Position numbers and translations under genes: made by a program | Notes under the pieces: generated by a model | What the model was told of the DNA's origin: nothing | What the model saw: the letters and a program-made list of their open reading frames with translations, nothing else | Databases searched by the model: none | Origin: Vandiemenella viatica | Taxonomy: Eukaryota; Arthropoda; Insecta; Orthoptera; Morabidae | DNA: 64,000 nucleotides | Reading direction: 5' to 3' | Assembly: GCA_031002005.1 (NCBI GenBank) | Contig: JARYHS010009186.1 | Span: forward strand, 102,395,992-102,459,991 | Shown: piece after piece, positions 10,057-22,564 of the stretch | How the letters are laid out: each line of letters opens with the position of its first letter | Numbering within the stretch: the first letter of the stretch is position 1

Positions 10057-12062
10057 ACATCACTCCTACATCATTTTTATCCATCTCAAAGATGAACTCG
10101 GTAATAAGCGAAGCGTTGAAAAGAAAATGAACGCTTAATACTTAAGTTACCAATTCATTAATCAAATTCGGTGGCTTCGCTTTTCTATTCTGCTGGGCTT
10201 GAAGGCATAAACTTTCGGAAAGAACCCATAGATGGTGTTAGTAAAAACTTAACTTAGTCCACAACCCGAAGGTTGGTTGGATCTTCCCGAAGGAGACATA
10301 CTAAGCCATTGTGTCAGAGGTAGGACGGCCAGTTCCTTTCCTCTGGGTCCTACAGTTTAATGTGGAATCCGAACCACGGAATGGTGTTAGTATAGCTTCA
10401 CATTTCTTTGTTACTCTTTTGATCAGATATTAATTTAGAGTAAAGTGAGGATATAAATCTCAAATTTTTGGCCAGTTAAACAGTGATAGCCGCTTAAACG
10501 TTTGTAATGATTAGGTTACTAGTTTTTGCCTGCAGCTTCGTCCGCGTAAACGTAGGTACGTGGAAGAATGGAAGATGTTTTTCTAGCAGTTATAATAGTG
10601 GAGGCTGTGTTTGTGTTGAAAAGTGACCTGGATCAGAATTCTTTTCTCACATTTCGCAGAATGAAATGGGGGGGGGGGGGGATATAATATCTATCAGTCC
10701 GCGAACTGTGTAAACAATTAGCTAAGCTATTTTGTATTGTTCTCTTCGTCAAATGTGTATTTTGAAGCGAAAATGTTTGTCTATCACAGCCGGATTTAGA
10801 TGTTTTACCAGTAGGCCTATTTTGCTGTAAGAATATAAAATTATAACAAGCTTCGAACACACAATTTTACCCTTTCGTCGAATAGAACCTTTTCTTATTT
10901 ATTGGCCTCCGGTGGCCGAGGTCATACAGCCATCATATGTGCAATCTCCTGGATATACTGATTTTTCAGAATGCACAATTATAAAAAAAAATATTTTTGC
11001 CCATAAGTACAATATTCTGGATGTACAAAAGTTTCAGTATACATACTTCATAAAATAAAATTTATCATTAGTAAATTCTTACGAATATACAGTCGTTTCT
11101 CCAAATAATACGATAACGAACGCAGGATAAACTTTTCGACTGTAAGAATTATCTTACCCTTAAATTGATATTAGTTTGGAGACACTTTTATCCTAATTTC
11201 TCAGCTTTTTTACGTGACATAGAAATAAAACACATCGTTATCTTCTCCTGGGATCGAAACCACATCAAAATTCTCGCTCTAGATTTGCCTTAATCGCATT
11301 AAACGAAAAATGGATATTAAGTTCCTTGCACTTTTACGATAATTTATTAGCTTTTAGAAATCACATCAAATTGAAACATACCCTGTTTTATTCTTGGTAT
11401 CATGGGCTGTACAATATACAAAACACGATTAAATTCCGATCAGCAGTTGTTGCATGTATCCCATGCAAATAAACAGATAAAAAAAAATTAAAACAGTTGA
11501 TTCCATTGCTGTAAGTCATTAACGGTACACAAAACTTAAAATTTTTCAGCTTTCTTTGACTACTGGAAATTTTAATACTGTGTGTTTCGTGTTTATATGT
11601 TCGTGACATCGCACTTTTTGAGTCAAGATAAGCAGACCGTGCCGCAATAGCCGGAAAGACGTAATCAGACGGCTGATACACCAGATCTGAGGTTTGAATA
11701 TAGACACATTTTGCCTCTCCATTTGTAGTATGGCAGCACAAAAGTCACTCGACCAAACTGCCAGTTTTCCATAGCTTGTCGCGTCCCAAATTTAGGAGTT
11801 GTTGGATTATCTCTGTTGATTACGACTGACTGTATTACTTTCGCACAGTAAAAAGAAAATGAATAAGCGACAGAACGACAGGTGGTTTGTGCGACGGCTG
11901 AAAGGTGCCTGGAATGAAAAGTACTCTAACTAGCTCGAGACCAATCCACGAATAATGGCAATCGATACTGCTGTTAAATTACACTGCACTGCACTTATTC
12001 CTGTCAGACTGAACCTAACACAACTGTAATAACAACAGAAGAGAAACTATCCAATTTCTAAC
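10057..12062. other. Mostly unassigned, with SINE-like relics
   Basis: There is an RTE-type head motif (GCAGCTTCGTCCGCGT) near 10532, a 13-base G run at 10669-10681, a tRNA-like start GGTGGCCGAGGTCAT at about 10911, and a SINE-B-like head on the minus strand at about 11640-11705. The minus frame 11400-11741 overlaps that SINE-like head and is not called as a gene. Confidence 0.35.
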
Positions 12063-12064
12063 TA

Positions 12065-12523
12065 TACAGGGTCATCGAAAAAGTTCGATGTTGTGTCAAA
12101 GTCAAATAATAAATCATCCAATATAAATTATGGTCTGTATTTATTTCACTAAAAGTTACGGAAAAATTATATATTTTTAATTACTTCCTTTTCTTAGGTT
12201 TCGATAGAGCATGCCTCGTCGCTTGTGTTACATCTAGGCGATATTTTATCCATCAGCATCGAGGTACGTTCGAGAAATCTAATTGGGTTATGTTGAGGGT
12301 CACGAAATAGGACCACCCCTTCCACTACAACGACCAGGGTATCAGTTCTTAAGAGTCTCCGGTAATGTTGTGGATCACTTAACATTTAAGCTCACCGTAA
12401 CCACTAATAAAAAAACTCCCACAGGTAATACACATTCTGGCGTCAAAAATAAATCAGACTGGTCAAATGTAGGTCACGGTGTGTTTAACTTAAGTCACGG
12501 ACACCGTTCTTGATGACCCTGTA
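12065..12523 (-). mobile_element. Deleted mariner-type element, 459 bp
   Basis: Ends are TACAGGGTCATC on both strands, with TA flanks at 12063-12064 and 12524-12525. The element keeps only a transposase C-terminus on the minus strand (12194-12385), its 3'UTR and both TIRs; full mariners are about 1.3 kb. Confidence 0.82.
12194..12385 (-). pseudogene. Transposase C-terminal remnant
   Basis: 63 codons. The last part, F-L-E-R-T-S-M-L-M-D-K, then R-C-N-T-S and A-C-S-I-E-T, lines up with the usual ending of insect mariner-like transposases (M-L-x-R-T-W-x-E-L-D-Y-R, then C-R-V-T-x-G-A-H-I-E). The catalytic domain is absent. Assignment rests on spacing similarity, not on identity. Confidence 0.5.
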
Positions 12524-12525
12524 TA

Positions 12526-13123
12526 TTACAAACTTTCAACATATACGCTAAACCAAACGCAGTTTTTTTCAGAATGGTACTTCCAGAACCGTTCCAAAAT
12601 AAAGTCGGTGGTGAATAGATTCACATTAATCGAGCCAGAAAATAAAAATAAAATATCGTCTAAAACACCGAAATAAGAAACGTTAGGTCAGGGATGTACA
12701 AACTTACAGGTAAAGAATATCCTCTCTGTGATACTTTGTTGTGATTTTTCTGGAGCCGTTTGAGAAGAAATGTATTAATGAAGGAAATTGAGTACATGAT
12801 CTGTCCGTAAACCGTGAATCGTTTGTGCTATTCCACTTCGAAATAAATATTTTTGTGGCAGAATTTGAGTATTATACTATAAAACACCAAGATGATTCTA
12901 TAATAATGACCGAAAACCGCAGTCAGTTATTGCCGACATATACGAGAAGAAGGAATTACCAGCTAGTACCTTGAAGCATTCAATGCAAAACTGGGGTTTT
13001 GTTGATTTTTTTTCTCCTGGTGCTGTTGACCTTAGTTAATATGACGTAAACTGGGAAAATAATTAAACATTAATTGCAAATACTGCGTTAGCTGCTTGCA
13101 TCACCTTTTCTTATTTCATCATA
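12526..13123. other. Unassigned stretch
   Basis: AT-rich; nothing recognised. Confidence 0.3.
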
Positions 13124-13198
13124 ACAAGGCAGTAGATTTCTGAATTTATTCCAATCTTCTACAAGGCAGTAGTTTTCTGAATTTATACCTTTCTTCTA
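13124..13198 (+). repeat. Two-copy 37-bp tandem repeat
   Basis: ACAAGGCAGTAG, TTTCTGAATTTAT and CTTCT occur twice in direct succession with few differences. Confidence 0.85.
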
Positions 13199-14533
13199 AG
13201 ACTCTCATCCCAAAAATGTCTGCTGTGCTTTCAAATTCTGTGTAACAATCCACGAACGCAAATTATTATACGCGACTATTAAGCTATCTGCAGAAATTAT
13301 ATAACATCCTTCTTGATATATGTATTGTTGCTTCGCCGTAATGAGAGTGGCGACATAAGTTATTACTAATTATTTGAAAAAAGTTTTCTTTCTCTCAAAG
13401 AAAAGGAGAGGAAGGAAGTCATAGATGCCGCTCGGCTATCCTTTTAGTGAATGAAGCACGTATAAACACGTTTTGGAAATCAAAATCTGCTTCATTCTGA
13501 TTCCGCTGCAGATTTTGTGATAATTTTCGTACTGAATGTCTACTCAGTCGTTCTGCATCGTTACTGCTATCCCCAGCTGTGGTCGCAGTGACTTTTGACG
13601 CCGGTGCGTTGGCAGCACTGCTCGTGAGTGACCGTGCAGGTTTATTGGAGAACGTCTCGCCGGCGGTTCATTATGTGTTTAGTCAGCCGTATTAACTGCG
13701 TGCGTTCTTTTGCATTGCATTCTCCAGCCAACTAGATTTCACTAAAGAAACAAAACTTTTTCCGGTCCATCACAACAACCCATCAGTTCTTTTTTTCGAT
13801 TTCAAATGCATTCCACATGGGTAATTGTTAACGTCTTCCCCCTCACAGCTTTAACATAGTATACTGGAATTTTTCTCTATTCTTTTTTAAAATTTACGTG
13901 TATTCGCTCAGATAGAGACACACAACCCAATATACGTTTTCACACTTGTGTCTGGAGTCCTGAAGGTAATTCACGTTTGCGAATTGTTTGAGCATGATGA
14001 CAACATTTTTCACATTGAGGAGCACAAAACTGAAATTCGTTTTTAAAACTAAAGGATGCTGTAGATGAAATCCAAAAAATTCATCGGGAGCTAAGATAAA
14101 TATTTAATAATCTATAAAACTTGTGAAGAATATTGCTAAACGGAAATTTTATGTATATAAGATGATTAATATGCGATCGTTATTCAGAAATTCTACGATT
14201 AGCAACTGTTAAATAACAGTAACAAAATACTGCTTGAAACTTCTCACTGCAATTCACTTTTTTAAGTATACGATATTGTAATTTTGTTCGTTATAAACTG
14301 AGCTCTAGTGGAATCTGCCACAGACATAGTTTCACAAAGATCTCTCGGAAGCAACAGGAACAGTTCCAGATGATCTTAAAATTTAAATACTGATCGGAAT
14401 TCTGGAATCGTTTGTCATTCAGACACTTTTTCGCTACTAAAGTATAACTGAAAAAGTAAAAACCCTATAACAGTGTTGGAAGTCTGAACCGATGCAATGT
14501 TAGCGAAGATAATTTTGTTGCTGAACATATAAC
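13199..14533. other. Unassigned stretch
   Basis: It contains a short GC-rich patch at about 13590-13660; no gene or repeat is supported. Confidence 0.3.
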
Positions 14534-14535
14534 TA

Positions 14536-14993
14536 TAGTCCGCTCCACGAACGATGGCGGGTCACGCAGAGAGAGAGAGAAACAGGACTGACGTAGAATA
14601 TCCGATGCTGCCGCGTTTAACTATTAGCAGTACAGTTCTAAGGCTAGTGTCATACGCTTTAGCAGTTCTCTCTTGAGCTTTGGCAACGTCGCAGATCGGC
14701 CCTCTCGCGTCTGCTTCGCGCTTAAAATGCTTATATACTTTAAAAACTTGGTTTATGCTTTGACTATGCAGAACCTTACGCTTATGCTGCTCATCTTCCA
14801 TTATTTAGAATAGGAATTATTGCAATGCTCACTGATTTACAACCGTCTACTTCACAAAAACATCACATTCGACACTCGTGTTACCACGACAGGCTCTGGA
14901 TTGTTACTGAATGTGATTGGCTACTGGTAGAGTGATGACGTACATGCGCAGAGCCTCGCTAAACTGGGCCGCCATCGTTCGTGGAGCGCACTA
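14536..14993 (-). mobile_element. MITE, 458 bp, carrying a transposase N-terminus
   Basis: Inverted ends TAGTCCGCTCCACGAACGAT and TAGTGCGCTCCACGAACGAT match with one mismatch and continue as GGCGG. TA flanks lie at 14534-14535 and 14994-14995. Inside, the minus strand keeps an intact N-terminal frame running from near the right end into the left TIR, so the middle and C-terminal coding parts were lost by deletion. Confidence 0.85.
14562..14801 (-). CDS. Truncated Tc1-like transposase N-terminus (HTH), 79 aa
   Basis: Starts at ATG 14799-14801 and stays open into the left TIR. The protein has a basic start (H-K-R-K-V-L-H-S-Q), then V-F-K-V-Y-K-H-F-K-R-E-A, then D-V-A-K-A-Q-E-R-T-A-K-A-Y and S-L-R-T-V. 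This resembles the helix-turn-helix start of insect Tc1/IS630-like transposases (x-V-Y-x-F-F-x-x-E, then R-T-A-x-A-x-G-V-S-x-x-T-V). The last 15 or so residues are TIR-encoded. If made, it would be a DNA-binding fragment without catalytic activity. Whether it is transcribed is unknown. Confidence 0.5.
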   Translation of the reverse strand: MEDEQHKRKVLHSQSINQVFKVYKHFKREADARGPICDVAKAQERTAKAYDTSLRTVLLIVKRGSIGYSTSVLFLSLSA

Positions 14994-14995
14994 TA

Positions 14996-15479
14996 GTATG
15001 CAGATACGTTAGAGTTATGAAATAAAAATTGATGGAAATTTTTAGCTGCCAGATAATTTATAGTATTACGTCAGTAACAGCATCACTATATTATTCAGGA
15101 CAATGGAAGAAATAAAGAATACAAATTATGATCTCTAAACCTAGCAGGTTAAATTTAAGCACCAATGACACCAAATTGCGCTTAGTGAGACTTTCATATC
15201 ATAGATGATTCAATCAATCAACATGATTTATTTGTAACTTTTAAATGCATGTAATATTTAGTTGATTTTATTCCATTCTTCACGATTCCCTTATTAGTTG
15301 AATATTACTATAGGTGTTGTTTTCGTTCATTAACTACCTATAAAATACGTATCTGTTGTTGTTATTAAAATAATCTATCAAATTCAAGAATATTTACATT
15401 CAAAAACCTTTTAATTGGCAGTATTATATATTACTTACGGTTTTAACAGTGAAGATGAAGGGAAATGCTGGTAATATCA
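14996..15479. other. Unassigned AT-rich stretch
   Basis: Nothing recognised before the LINE that begins near 15480. Confidence 0.3.
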
Positions 15480-15968
15480 CAAAGCCAACTGTAGCAGTAT
15501 AATGAACAAAGTAATAGAGACTGGTAAATTAATAGAGATTCATAAGCTGCAAGTAGTTATAGTGGTGAAGTCTTGGTTAAAGGAAGGAGTACTAGTTTGC
15601 CCAGATGGTTATAAAAGTGTACCACAGATATAGAGGAGCAGTTGGTGGAGGGGAGTCGCATTGGTTAGCAAAGACTACTGTAGTTCACTGGTAGTCATAG
15701 ATCATAGCCATAAGTTACTAAGGATACATCCCCGGTGTGATTTTTTATTTAAAAAAAAAAGAATCAGTCAGGGTGTTGGATGCTTACGATAGTGGAAGAG
15801 TGTATTATGAAGATGAGGCTCTCGATGGCAAACTAAAAACATATTCAGAGGTGAGCGTAGAATGGTAATTATTGATGGGGAATCAAATTTACCAGGTGTC
15901 TACTAGGGTGGAAATAAGATTAATAACACAGGGGAACAGAAATTTCGTGGGACAAGAAATACGACGAT

Positions 15969-16116
15969 GACCTTTTGAAGGAAGCATCCCGGAATTCGGC
16001 TAGAGACACTTGGGGAAACCATGGAAAACCCTAATCTGGATGCTCGGACGGGGATTCCAACCGGCGTCCTACCGAATGCGAGGCCAGAACGTTAGCCGTT
16101 CACGCACCATGCTCGA
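15969..16116 (-). mobile_element. SINE-A inserted in CR1-like LINE
   Basis: Reverse complement of the family from CCTTTTGAAGGAAGCATCCC through CGGGGATTCCAACC (decayed B-box) to the head. The 3' third and poly(A) are missing. Confidence 0.8.
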
Positions 16117-17593
16117 AAATATGTTGGGTATCACCTTAATAATGTCTTGTCATAACCTTACGGGGTCTCTAGTAACTGAAGGAAAAAGTACTCAGAAAGC
16201 ATTTGTAATGGATATTAGAGGATTCAGTAAACCAGTGGCCAAAATTGAACGTGGTATCAGGTGAGGCTGAAAATCTATAGCAGGGGAAAATTCAGTATAA
16301 TGAAGGAAAGCACAAGTACAGACGAAGTGGGAACAGTTCATGGAGATCATAAGAATGGGGGAGGAAGTATTAAATTCCATAACAGAAAATAAAAAAAAAA
16401 CACTGGATCTGCATACTGTATTATAATATGGATATGAGGAGGCTAAAGAGGCTGTTAAGAAAAGAACGCAACAAAGTTAAGAGACAGCAAGGCAGTAAAG
16501 AACAATGGAATCAACTAAACAAGGAATTAATACAGCAAAGAGGGAACTCAAACACGGAAGAATAGTATGGATGTAGGGGGACAATTCAATGATGCGTCTA
16601 GATTTTCTCTTGCTATCTTAGAAAACTGTGGGTAAGGGGGGGCAATCAAACAATTTTAGATAAGGATTGAAAAGAAGTTACTTAGGATTTGAAGAAGAGA
16701 TATTAAGTAACTTATTTGATGAGACTATGATTCAGGAATGGGAGGATCCACACAAGTATAAACGACCAGACTAAAAAATTTGAAATCATTTTGAGGATAT
16801 TTTAAAGGAACTAAGATCCTAAGAAAGCGTTAAGGGGCCGGTCTAGATAATATTATTTCAGATATATTAAAGAAACCAGAATACGTTGTACCTAAGCAAA
16901 TGTTAATTTGATTGTGTCTGGACACTTGCAAAGGAAAATTTCTTTAGTAGTACGGCTCATCAAAGCAGGAGCGACAAATAGGATTCAAAATTACAAGCCG
17001 GTTAGTTTGATATGAGTGGTGGATAAATTAGTGGAGAGGTTGATATTGATCACATCATAAATGTCTGTTGGTAAAAAAAAAAACTGGTTCGCGAAATGAT
17101 AGCATGACTTAAGGCAAGGATCTTCAGACTCTCAGTGGTCTATGTGCAAGATATTTCGGATAAAATGGACAAGGCAGGCCAAATAACAATGTAGTACTGC
17201 ATCTTTATGATGTACTCGTCAGAGTGAGCAATGAAACTGTGTTAATTAGGATTAAGTGGATGAAAAAATAATTTGTTGAGTCAGGAATTATGAAGAGGTA
17301 GAAAGCAAAGAGTTAGGGTAGGAAATACAGTATCAAAAGAATTATAAATGAACATAGGAGTACCTCGGGGAGGTGTATTATTATTATTTTATTGAAAGAT
17401 TATGTTAATGGTTTAGTCAGAAGTTATTTTCTTTGCAAATGACATAATGTTATACAATAGGATGGACTGCAAACAGCTGTATATAATTTAAAGTTATCTG
17501 AGCAGGACAACATGGAATCAAGATAAGTGCCAAGAAGAGTTATCTTGCCAGGTACACAAATAATAAACTAAATGTTGTTTTTAGTTGTAGGAT

Positions 17594-17681
17594 GGAGTAG
17601 GAGTTGCTTTCTGGCCTCACATTTGGGAGGACGCGAGTTCGAATTCTCGCCCAGACATCCAGATTTCGGTTTTCCATGGCT
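17594..17681 (+). mobile_element. SINE-A inserted in CR1-like LINE
   Basis: CTGGCCTCACATTTGGGAGG, B-box AGTTCGAATTC and ATTTCGGTTTTCCATGG are present. LINE coding resumes directly afterwards. Confidence 0.75.
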
Positions 17682-17972
17682 AGGCTTGGAAAGATAGTTG
17701 TGAAAGAATTAAGAGTAGTGCATGGAAGTGAAAAAAATCTATGGTCACAAGTTGACTCTGGATTTGAAACTTAAGGGAATCATGGGCTGGAATAAATTAC
17801 CAAGGGAAGTAAGTTATTTATCAAAAGCGCTGAGAAGATTTGGAATTAAAATTCGCACTGGACAAAAGTAAGCGGGTATAAATAAAAAGAGGGGAAAATA
17901 AGTGTATGCTGTACAAGGAAATTGCCACCGGAGCGTGAGTTGCTTCACAATTAAATTAAATTAAATTAAATT

Positions 17973-20900
17973 AATAGAAAAATAGTACATTAACTTGCAA
18001 GGCTGTTATTTTATTGTTGAAATGTATTATCAATAATAAATTTTGAAATGTATCTTTCTCCGTTTTTTTCTAAAATCCTCGTTTTGTTTGATACTTCTAA
18101 TATATGCAAGTGTTTTAATAACGCAAAAATTGAAGTTGATGGATCATTCGTGTATTGTGCTCACAACAAGTCTTATACTGTAGTTTTCATTAGCTTTATT
18201 GATGTATATCACATATTGAGTATTTCATTATTTATGTGAGTATATCATATGCAATATTATTTATTTATCTGTGTAAATATTAATGTTAAAAATATCCTGA
18301 TGGCAAGTCGTGGCCTTAATTTGACAACCAAATTTGTTGCAAGCGTGTTATCACACCTTTAATCGTTTCAGGTAAATGAAGAATCTGAAAAAACCTTAAG
18401 ATGGTGTAGAAAACTTTCTTCGGCTGAAATGTCGCTAAAACGTTTGTTTTGGAAGGAGAAGCCATCTGTCGAGTAAAGCTGAAACTATCTGGATGCGACT
18501 CTAAAGAGCGAAGCTGGATCGATGTAACACATAATCGGTATAAGCAAATATCGATATATCACTTCTTGTCACAAGTAACTGTCGTATCATACTGAATGAA
18601 CAAATCACAAATACATTTGAAATTGATATTAACTCTTTTTAGAGTTTCAATACATCTCAACAGTATTATTAAGGAATTTTCACATAATATAAAACAAATA
18701 AATTTCGCTTCTATCATACATGGAGTAGACACATATAATATTGTTTATTAAATACTATTAATTCAAGATCAGTGAGATTACATTGGTAGACACTCTTTCA
18801 TAAACATTAAAAATCTTAGCAATTGCTTTTTTGAAGAAGACGAAGATTTACTGAGGATTTTAATAATAATTACAGTTTATAAAAGAGTAATACCTCATGT
18901 GTTTAAAACTATTTGCTGCACGTTCGCATAAAAATTAATTACTCAATAAGGGTCAGTTGTTTTTGGCAGTTAGTTATTTCAGATATAACAAGCCATTTTT
19001 ACTGTTACAGATAGCATTTTAAAAGCAACGAGTAAAAAGTAGCAGTTACAGATGCTATCCTCAAGGATCAATTCTTTGCCAATTTCTATTCATAATATTC
19101 GTAAATCATATACTCTGAAATCGTGTGGTACTTTTTGCTGATAACATTTATTTGAAAAAAAATCATGTGACATACTAGAGGAAAACTATAAATTCAATTA
19201 TTTGCATCAATATGCTGAAAATATTCACAAGTAGCTGCTTAAACTGCAACTAATAAATTCATCCTCTTAAAACTGGTTATTATGCAAGTTTTTTACTATT
19301 TGAAACAACTGATATGGAGTCAGAAAAGTAGCTGTAGCGCGAAAATTTTCATTCTGTAGCCTGTTATACTGTCACCTGGGAAAATTATTCACAATCGCAG
19401 AAGTTATTCAACCCATAAAAAAATTGCTATAAGAATTTTTTACTGAGCGTTTAGGAAGTCTGTTTCAATACGTCTGCACCACATTAGACATGTAACCGCC
19501 CGCCCTTCCACCCCTGCCCCACCCCCGCACATTAAGCAGTAAATCAGGATGACTTCTATCTTCATGCTGACTTACATAATATTACTCCCAGTCATAACAA
19601 AAATCTGTACAACTCCTACAAATAATTGTCAGAGAGGTGTAAACTTTTCTGCAACTTCTATGATCAGTGCCCTCCCACAAAGTCTAATATTCTTACAAAA
19701 ACCAAAAGGCATTAAGTCCAAGAAAAAGACGTTAATAATACAATAGGGACAGAAAGAAGAAAACTGAAATGTAGCATTATTTTATATGATTTTGATTATT
19801 ATTTACAAGTTTCAAAGTAAAATAAGAGAGGAAGACATTTTGATATATGTTCATTGTGATTTTTTTTTTGGTCTAGTAGGAATATGCATGGTGGAGAAAG
19901 TCTTTACCTTACCACTGAGAAAATAATTTGTATTTTACTGTAGAATAGATAAGGTATTTTTACTTACTTAACCTCATATATATGATGTTTGAATTTATGA
20001 AACTGTGTATCAGTCTAACAATTAACATTTATATCATATGCAGAAATTATTTTTAGAATGTAACAGTTATTACCAGAAATCTTGCATGTGTCACTGAAAC
20101 GTGTTAGTTGTAATCATTCGATGCATTTGAGAATGATTTCGCGTTACTTCCATACCGGACGTAATGTATGAAATCGCTGAAACCTTAAAGCTTCGCAGAA
20201 CCGTAGCATTCAGTACCTCATCCTACAGTTAAGAATACTGAAGAAACAGCTGTAGACATAGTGTCCGGATCACTCATCAGTAGCAGGAAATGCGCTAGTA
20301 GTAGTATAGGTGGTTCCCTCGTACGTAATTAAAGTATAGTTAGTATTGGTTCTTCCGGTTGAACAAGTTTTAATTATTTTTTATTGGCTTTTTAATAAGA
20401 CACGCATGACAGTCGATCATTGGGATGCATAAAATATGAATGAATGTTGCGTTTAAATGAATCTCAAGTAACTACGTATTAACTGGGCATGAACAATACA
20501 TATGCATTGAAATTACTTCAGTTAATCATATAACTGTTGTATTTAATTCAACCATCAAACAATTTGGAAAATCAAAGCATTTGAGCAGATACATAGATCA
20601 GGATCTTTGAAAAGGATATGTTACGGATCCATAATTAATTATTGTGGGCACTTGGCATGATTTGATATTACCCCAAAAGTGAATCAGCGGCTGCGTGTAT
20701 CAGTTGCATTCTCTCGGCCTAAACAAGTTTCTTGTGAATCAGACTGCAGCTCTTCACCCATTTTTATACGTAGAAGACGTGTCAACGGCCATTGCAGCCT
20801 TCTATTGTCTCCAGGCTTCTGCGTCCACCCTACTTGCTCTCACAGTCAATACAGAAATGAAGTTCTCCCGTCGTCTCCATAGCAGCTCAAGTCGGTTCCA

Positions 20901-21429
20901 CCCTGCGAAATATCGCGTTCCCGTTTCTTATATCATAGTGCGTTGGGAAGTCTCTGCTGTCTCCAGATTGGTATCCATAGAACAATATTGGGTAAACCTT
21001 CGGTAAGTTAACAGTCGAAGACTGAGATTGACCAAGAAATCGATGCCACTGTTCTGATGCCTACCTCGTTCTGAGAAAATACCAACTCTGGCCGGGATGT
21101 GACTTTTCAGCGTTTTTAATGATATTCCAGCAGTTTCGAACTGTGTGCAAACGAAATGCCGACATTATAGCTGGCCACATCCTGCTCGGGACAGCACAGT
21201 GTCCAACCCGCCTCCAAATAGTTCGTTTTGCCTGATGTGTTCGACTACGACCGCGTAGTAAATTTTGTCGATCACCGTGAGTTCTGCACACTGCGCAACA
21301 ATACGCTAGTTCTTGTATAGGTGACCTGTAAAACGTAACGGTAACAAACAGGGTTGCTGTGCAGAAACATCGGGCAACAACATAGTCGACGTAGCTGACA
21401 TATCTATGAATAGCTGCAGTGAATGGAGG
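17973..21429. other. AT-rich stretch without a supported gene
   Basis: Up to 20.6 kb it is uniformly AT-rich. A 34-codon frame at 18372-18476 follows a plausible splice acceptor but is not recognised. From about 20680 composition changes and 20680-21429 may be the 5' part of the Jockey LINE whose ORF1 follows; this is inference. Confidence 0.3.
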
Positions 21430-22420
21430 TAGAGAAAACAAATATGACGGCTTTACTAGTGAAGATGACAGAGCTCTAATGCGAAAAGCATATTAAAACT
21501 GTTAAGGTGACGAAGCAAGAAAATTCAACAGTGTTCACAACAAACGGAACAAACTACTCCAATAACACACCCGTAATAGAAAATAATTACGAAAGGAGAC
21601 TGAGATTCCATCAAAAAACCGATACGAAGCTCTTGCCAAATAGACGACTGAAATGGAACCATCGTTGAACCCACAGGAAACAGCTGAACAAATCCTATCT
21701 CTGGCTATGTTCCAAACGGAAAACTTCATTGAGATGAACCCAGTGACCAATCGTTTACTGCAAGCCTACTCAAAGTGGTTCTGAAGAGATAATTTAAAAT
21801 ATTTTATGGACTCCCGGGACAATTACTTCACATTAAGAAGATTTTTTTTCAAGAAATCACATTCATTATTGCAGTTATCGAATTCCCATAGAAAAACCTC
21901 TATATACGGTGATAAAGGTACTCCCTCCTACTGTCGAAACGGAGGACACCGGAGAAGTCCTAAAACAGAAAGGTTACGACGTCATAGCCGTCATTCAATT
22001 AAAAAAACTTGATGAATTAACAAGATAACTGAAACTCCTGACAACGTTGTCGGTAACAGTAAATCATGGACGTCAAGCAGCTCATGTATCTTATATATTA
22101 AGTTCGAAATAGTAAGTTATCTGAACCAGTTGGTTTCTCCCCAACATAATGAAAGTTAACGTCTTAGTCACTTGGAAAATTATTTTCAGCTTCCATTAGG
22201 GAGTATCAAGTATACATGTCTACATCACACCAAGGACTGCACAATAGCAAGCACCACAAGACCTAAATGTGTGAATCGTGAAGGCAAACACGCAGCTTCA
22301 TGAAGGGAATGCCCTGTTTATCAGACTGTATTAAACGGAAAAAAAGAACTAGGACAACCTAGATACAGCAAGACCAAACTTCCCACCACTTCCAAATACA
22401 AACTATTGTGATCAGACACT
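21430..22420 (+). mobile_element. Jockey-type LINE ORF1 (gag-like) relic
   Basis: At about 21888-22010 it reads E-K-P-L-Y-T-V-I-K, L-P-P-T-V-E-T-E-D, G-Y-D-V-I-A-V-I-Q-L-K. This is the PRE_C2HC-type domain of Jockey/I-clade gag proteins. Further on come zinc-knuckle remnants H-T-K-D-C-T-I-A, P-K-C-V-N-R-E-G-K-H-A-A-S and E-C-P-V-Y-Q, where one expected Cys is Arg, and T-K-L-P-T-T-S. Several stops interrupt the frame. No ORF2 follows; a CR1-like LINE begins about 150 bp downstream. The family may be the one at 52015-57225, but the two do not overlap enough to tell. Confidence 0.7.
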
Positions 22421-22564
22421 ATGTTACATCGCCATTAAGTGACATTTGATTCTTCTACCAATTAATAAAGGAGAGTGGCAAGGGGCTTAGCGGTCAAGGT
22501 ATCTAACCAGAGATCCTAAGGTCTTCAATTTATGTCCTGGTTTCGGTTATAGGAATCAAACGAG

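Larger units (their letters stand above)
15480..17972 (+). mobile_element. CR1-like LINE copy A (EN+RT, decayed)
   Basis: The plus strand gives endonuclease-like pieces (I-E-I-H-K-L-Q-V-V-I, then S-W-L-K-E-G and G-V-A-L-V), then post-EN sequence (R-R-L-K-R-L-L-R-K-E-R-N-K), RT pieces (N-Y-K-P-V-S-L-I, D-K-L-V-E-R-L-I, Q-D-I-S-D-K-M-D-K) and the C-terminal A-W-K. The 3' end is (ATTAA)n at 17945-17970. Stops and frameshifts are everywhere. Two SINE-A copies are inserted (15969-16116 and 17594-17681). It is the most 5'-extended plus-strand copy of the family. Confidence 0.8.

Noticed and set aside
10895..10960. A tRNA gene start (GGTGGCCGAGGTCAT)
   Set aside because: No matching B-box or acceptor stem follows; at most a decayed tRNA-derived head.
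11400..11741. 113-aa minus-strand gene
   Set aside because: It overlaps a SINE-B-like head and has no recognised domain or splice support.
18372..18476. 34-codon terminal exon after a CAG acceptor
   Set aside because: Reasonable acceptor but no upstream exon, no family match and low-complexity surroundings.
20695..21006. 103-aa plus-strand gene
   Set aside because: No recognised motif; position suggests the 5' part of the Jockey LINE whose ORF1 follows.
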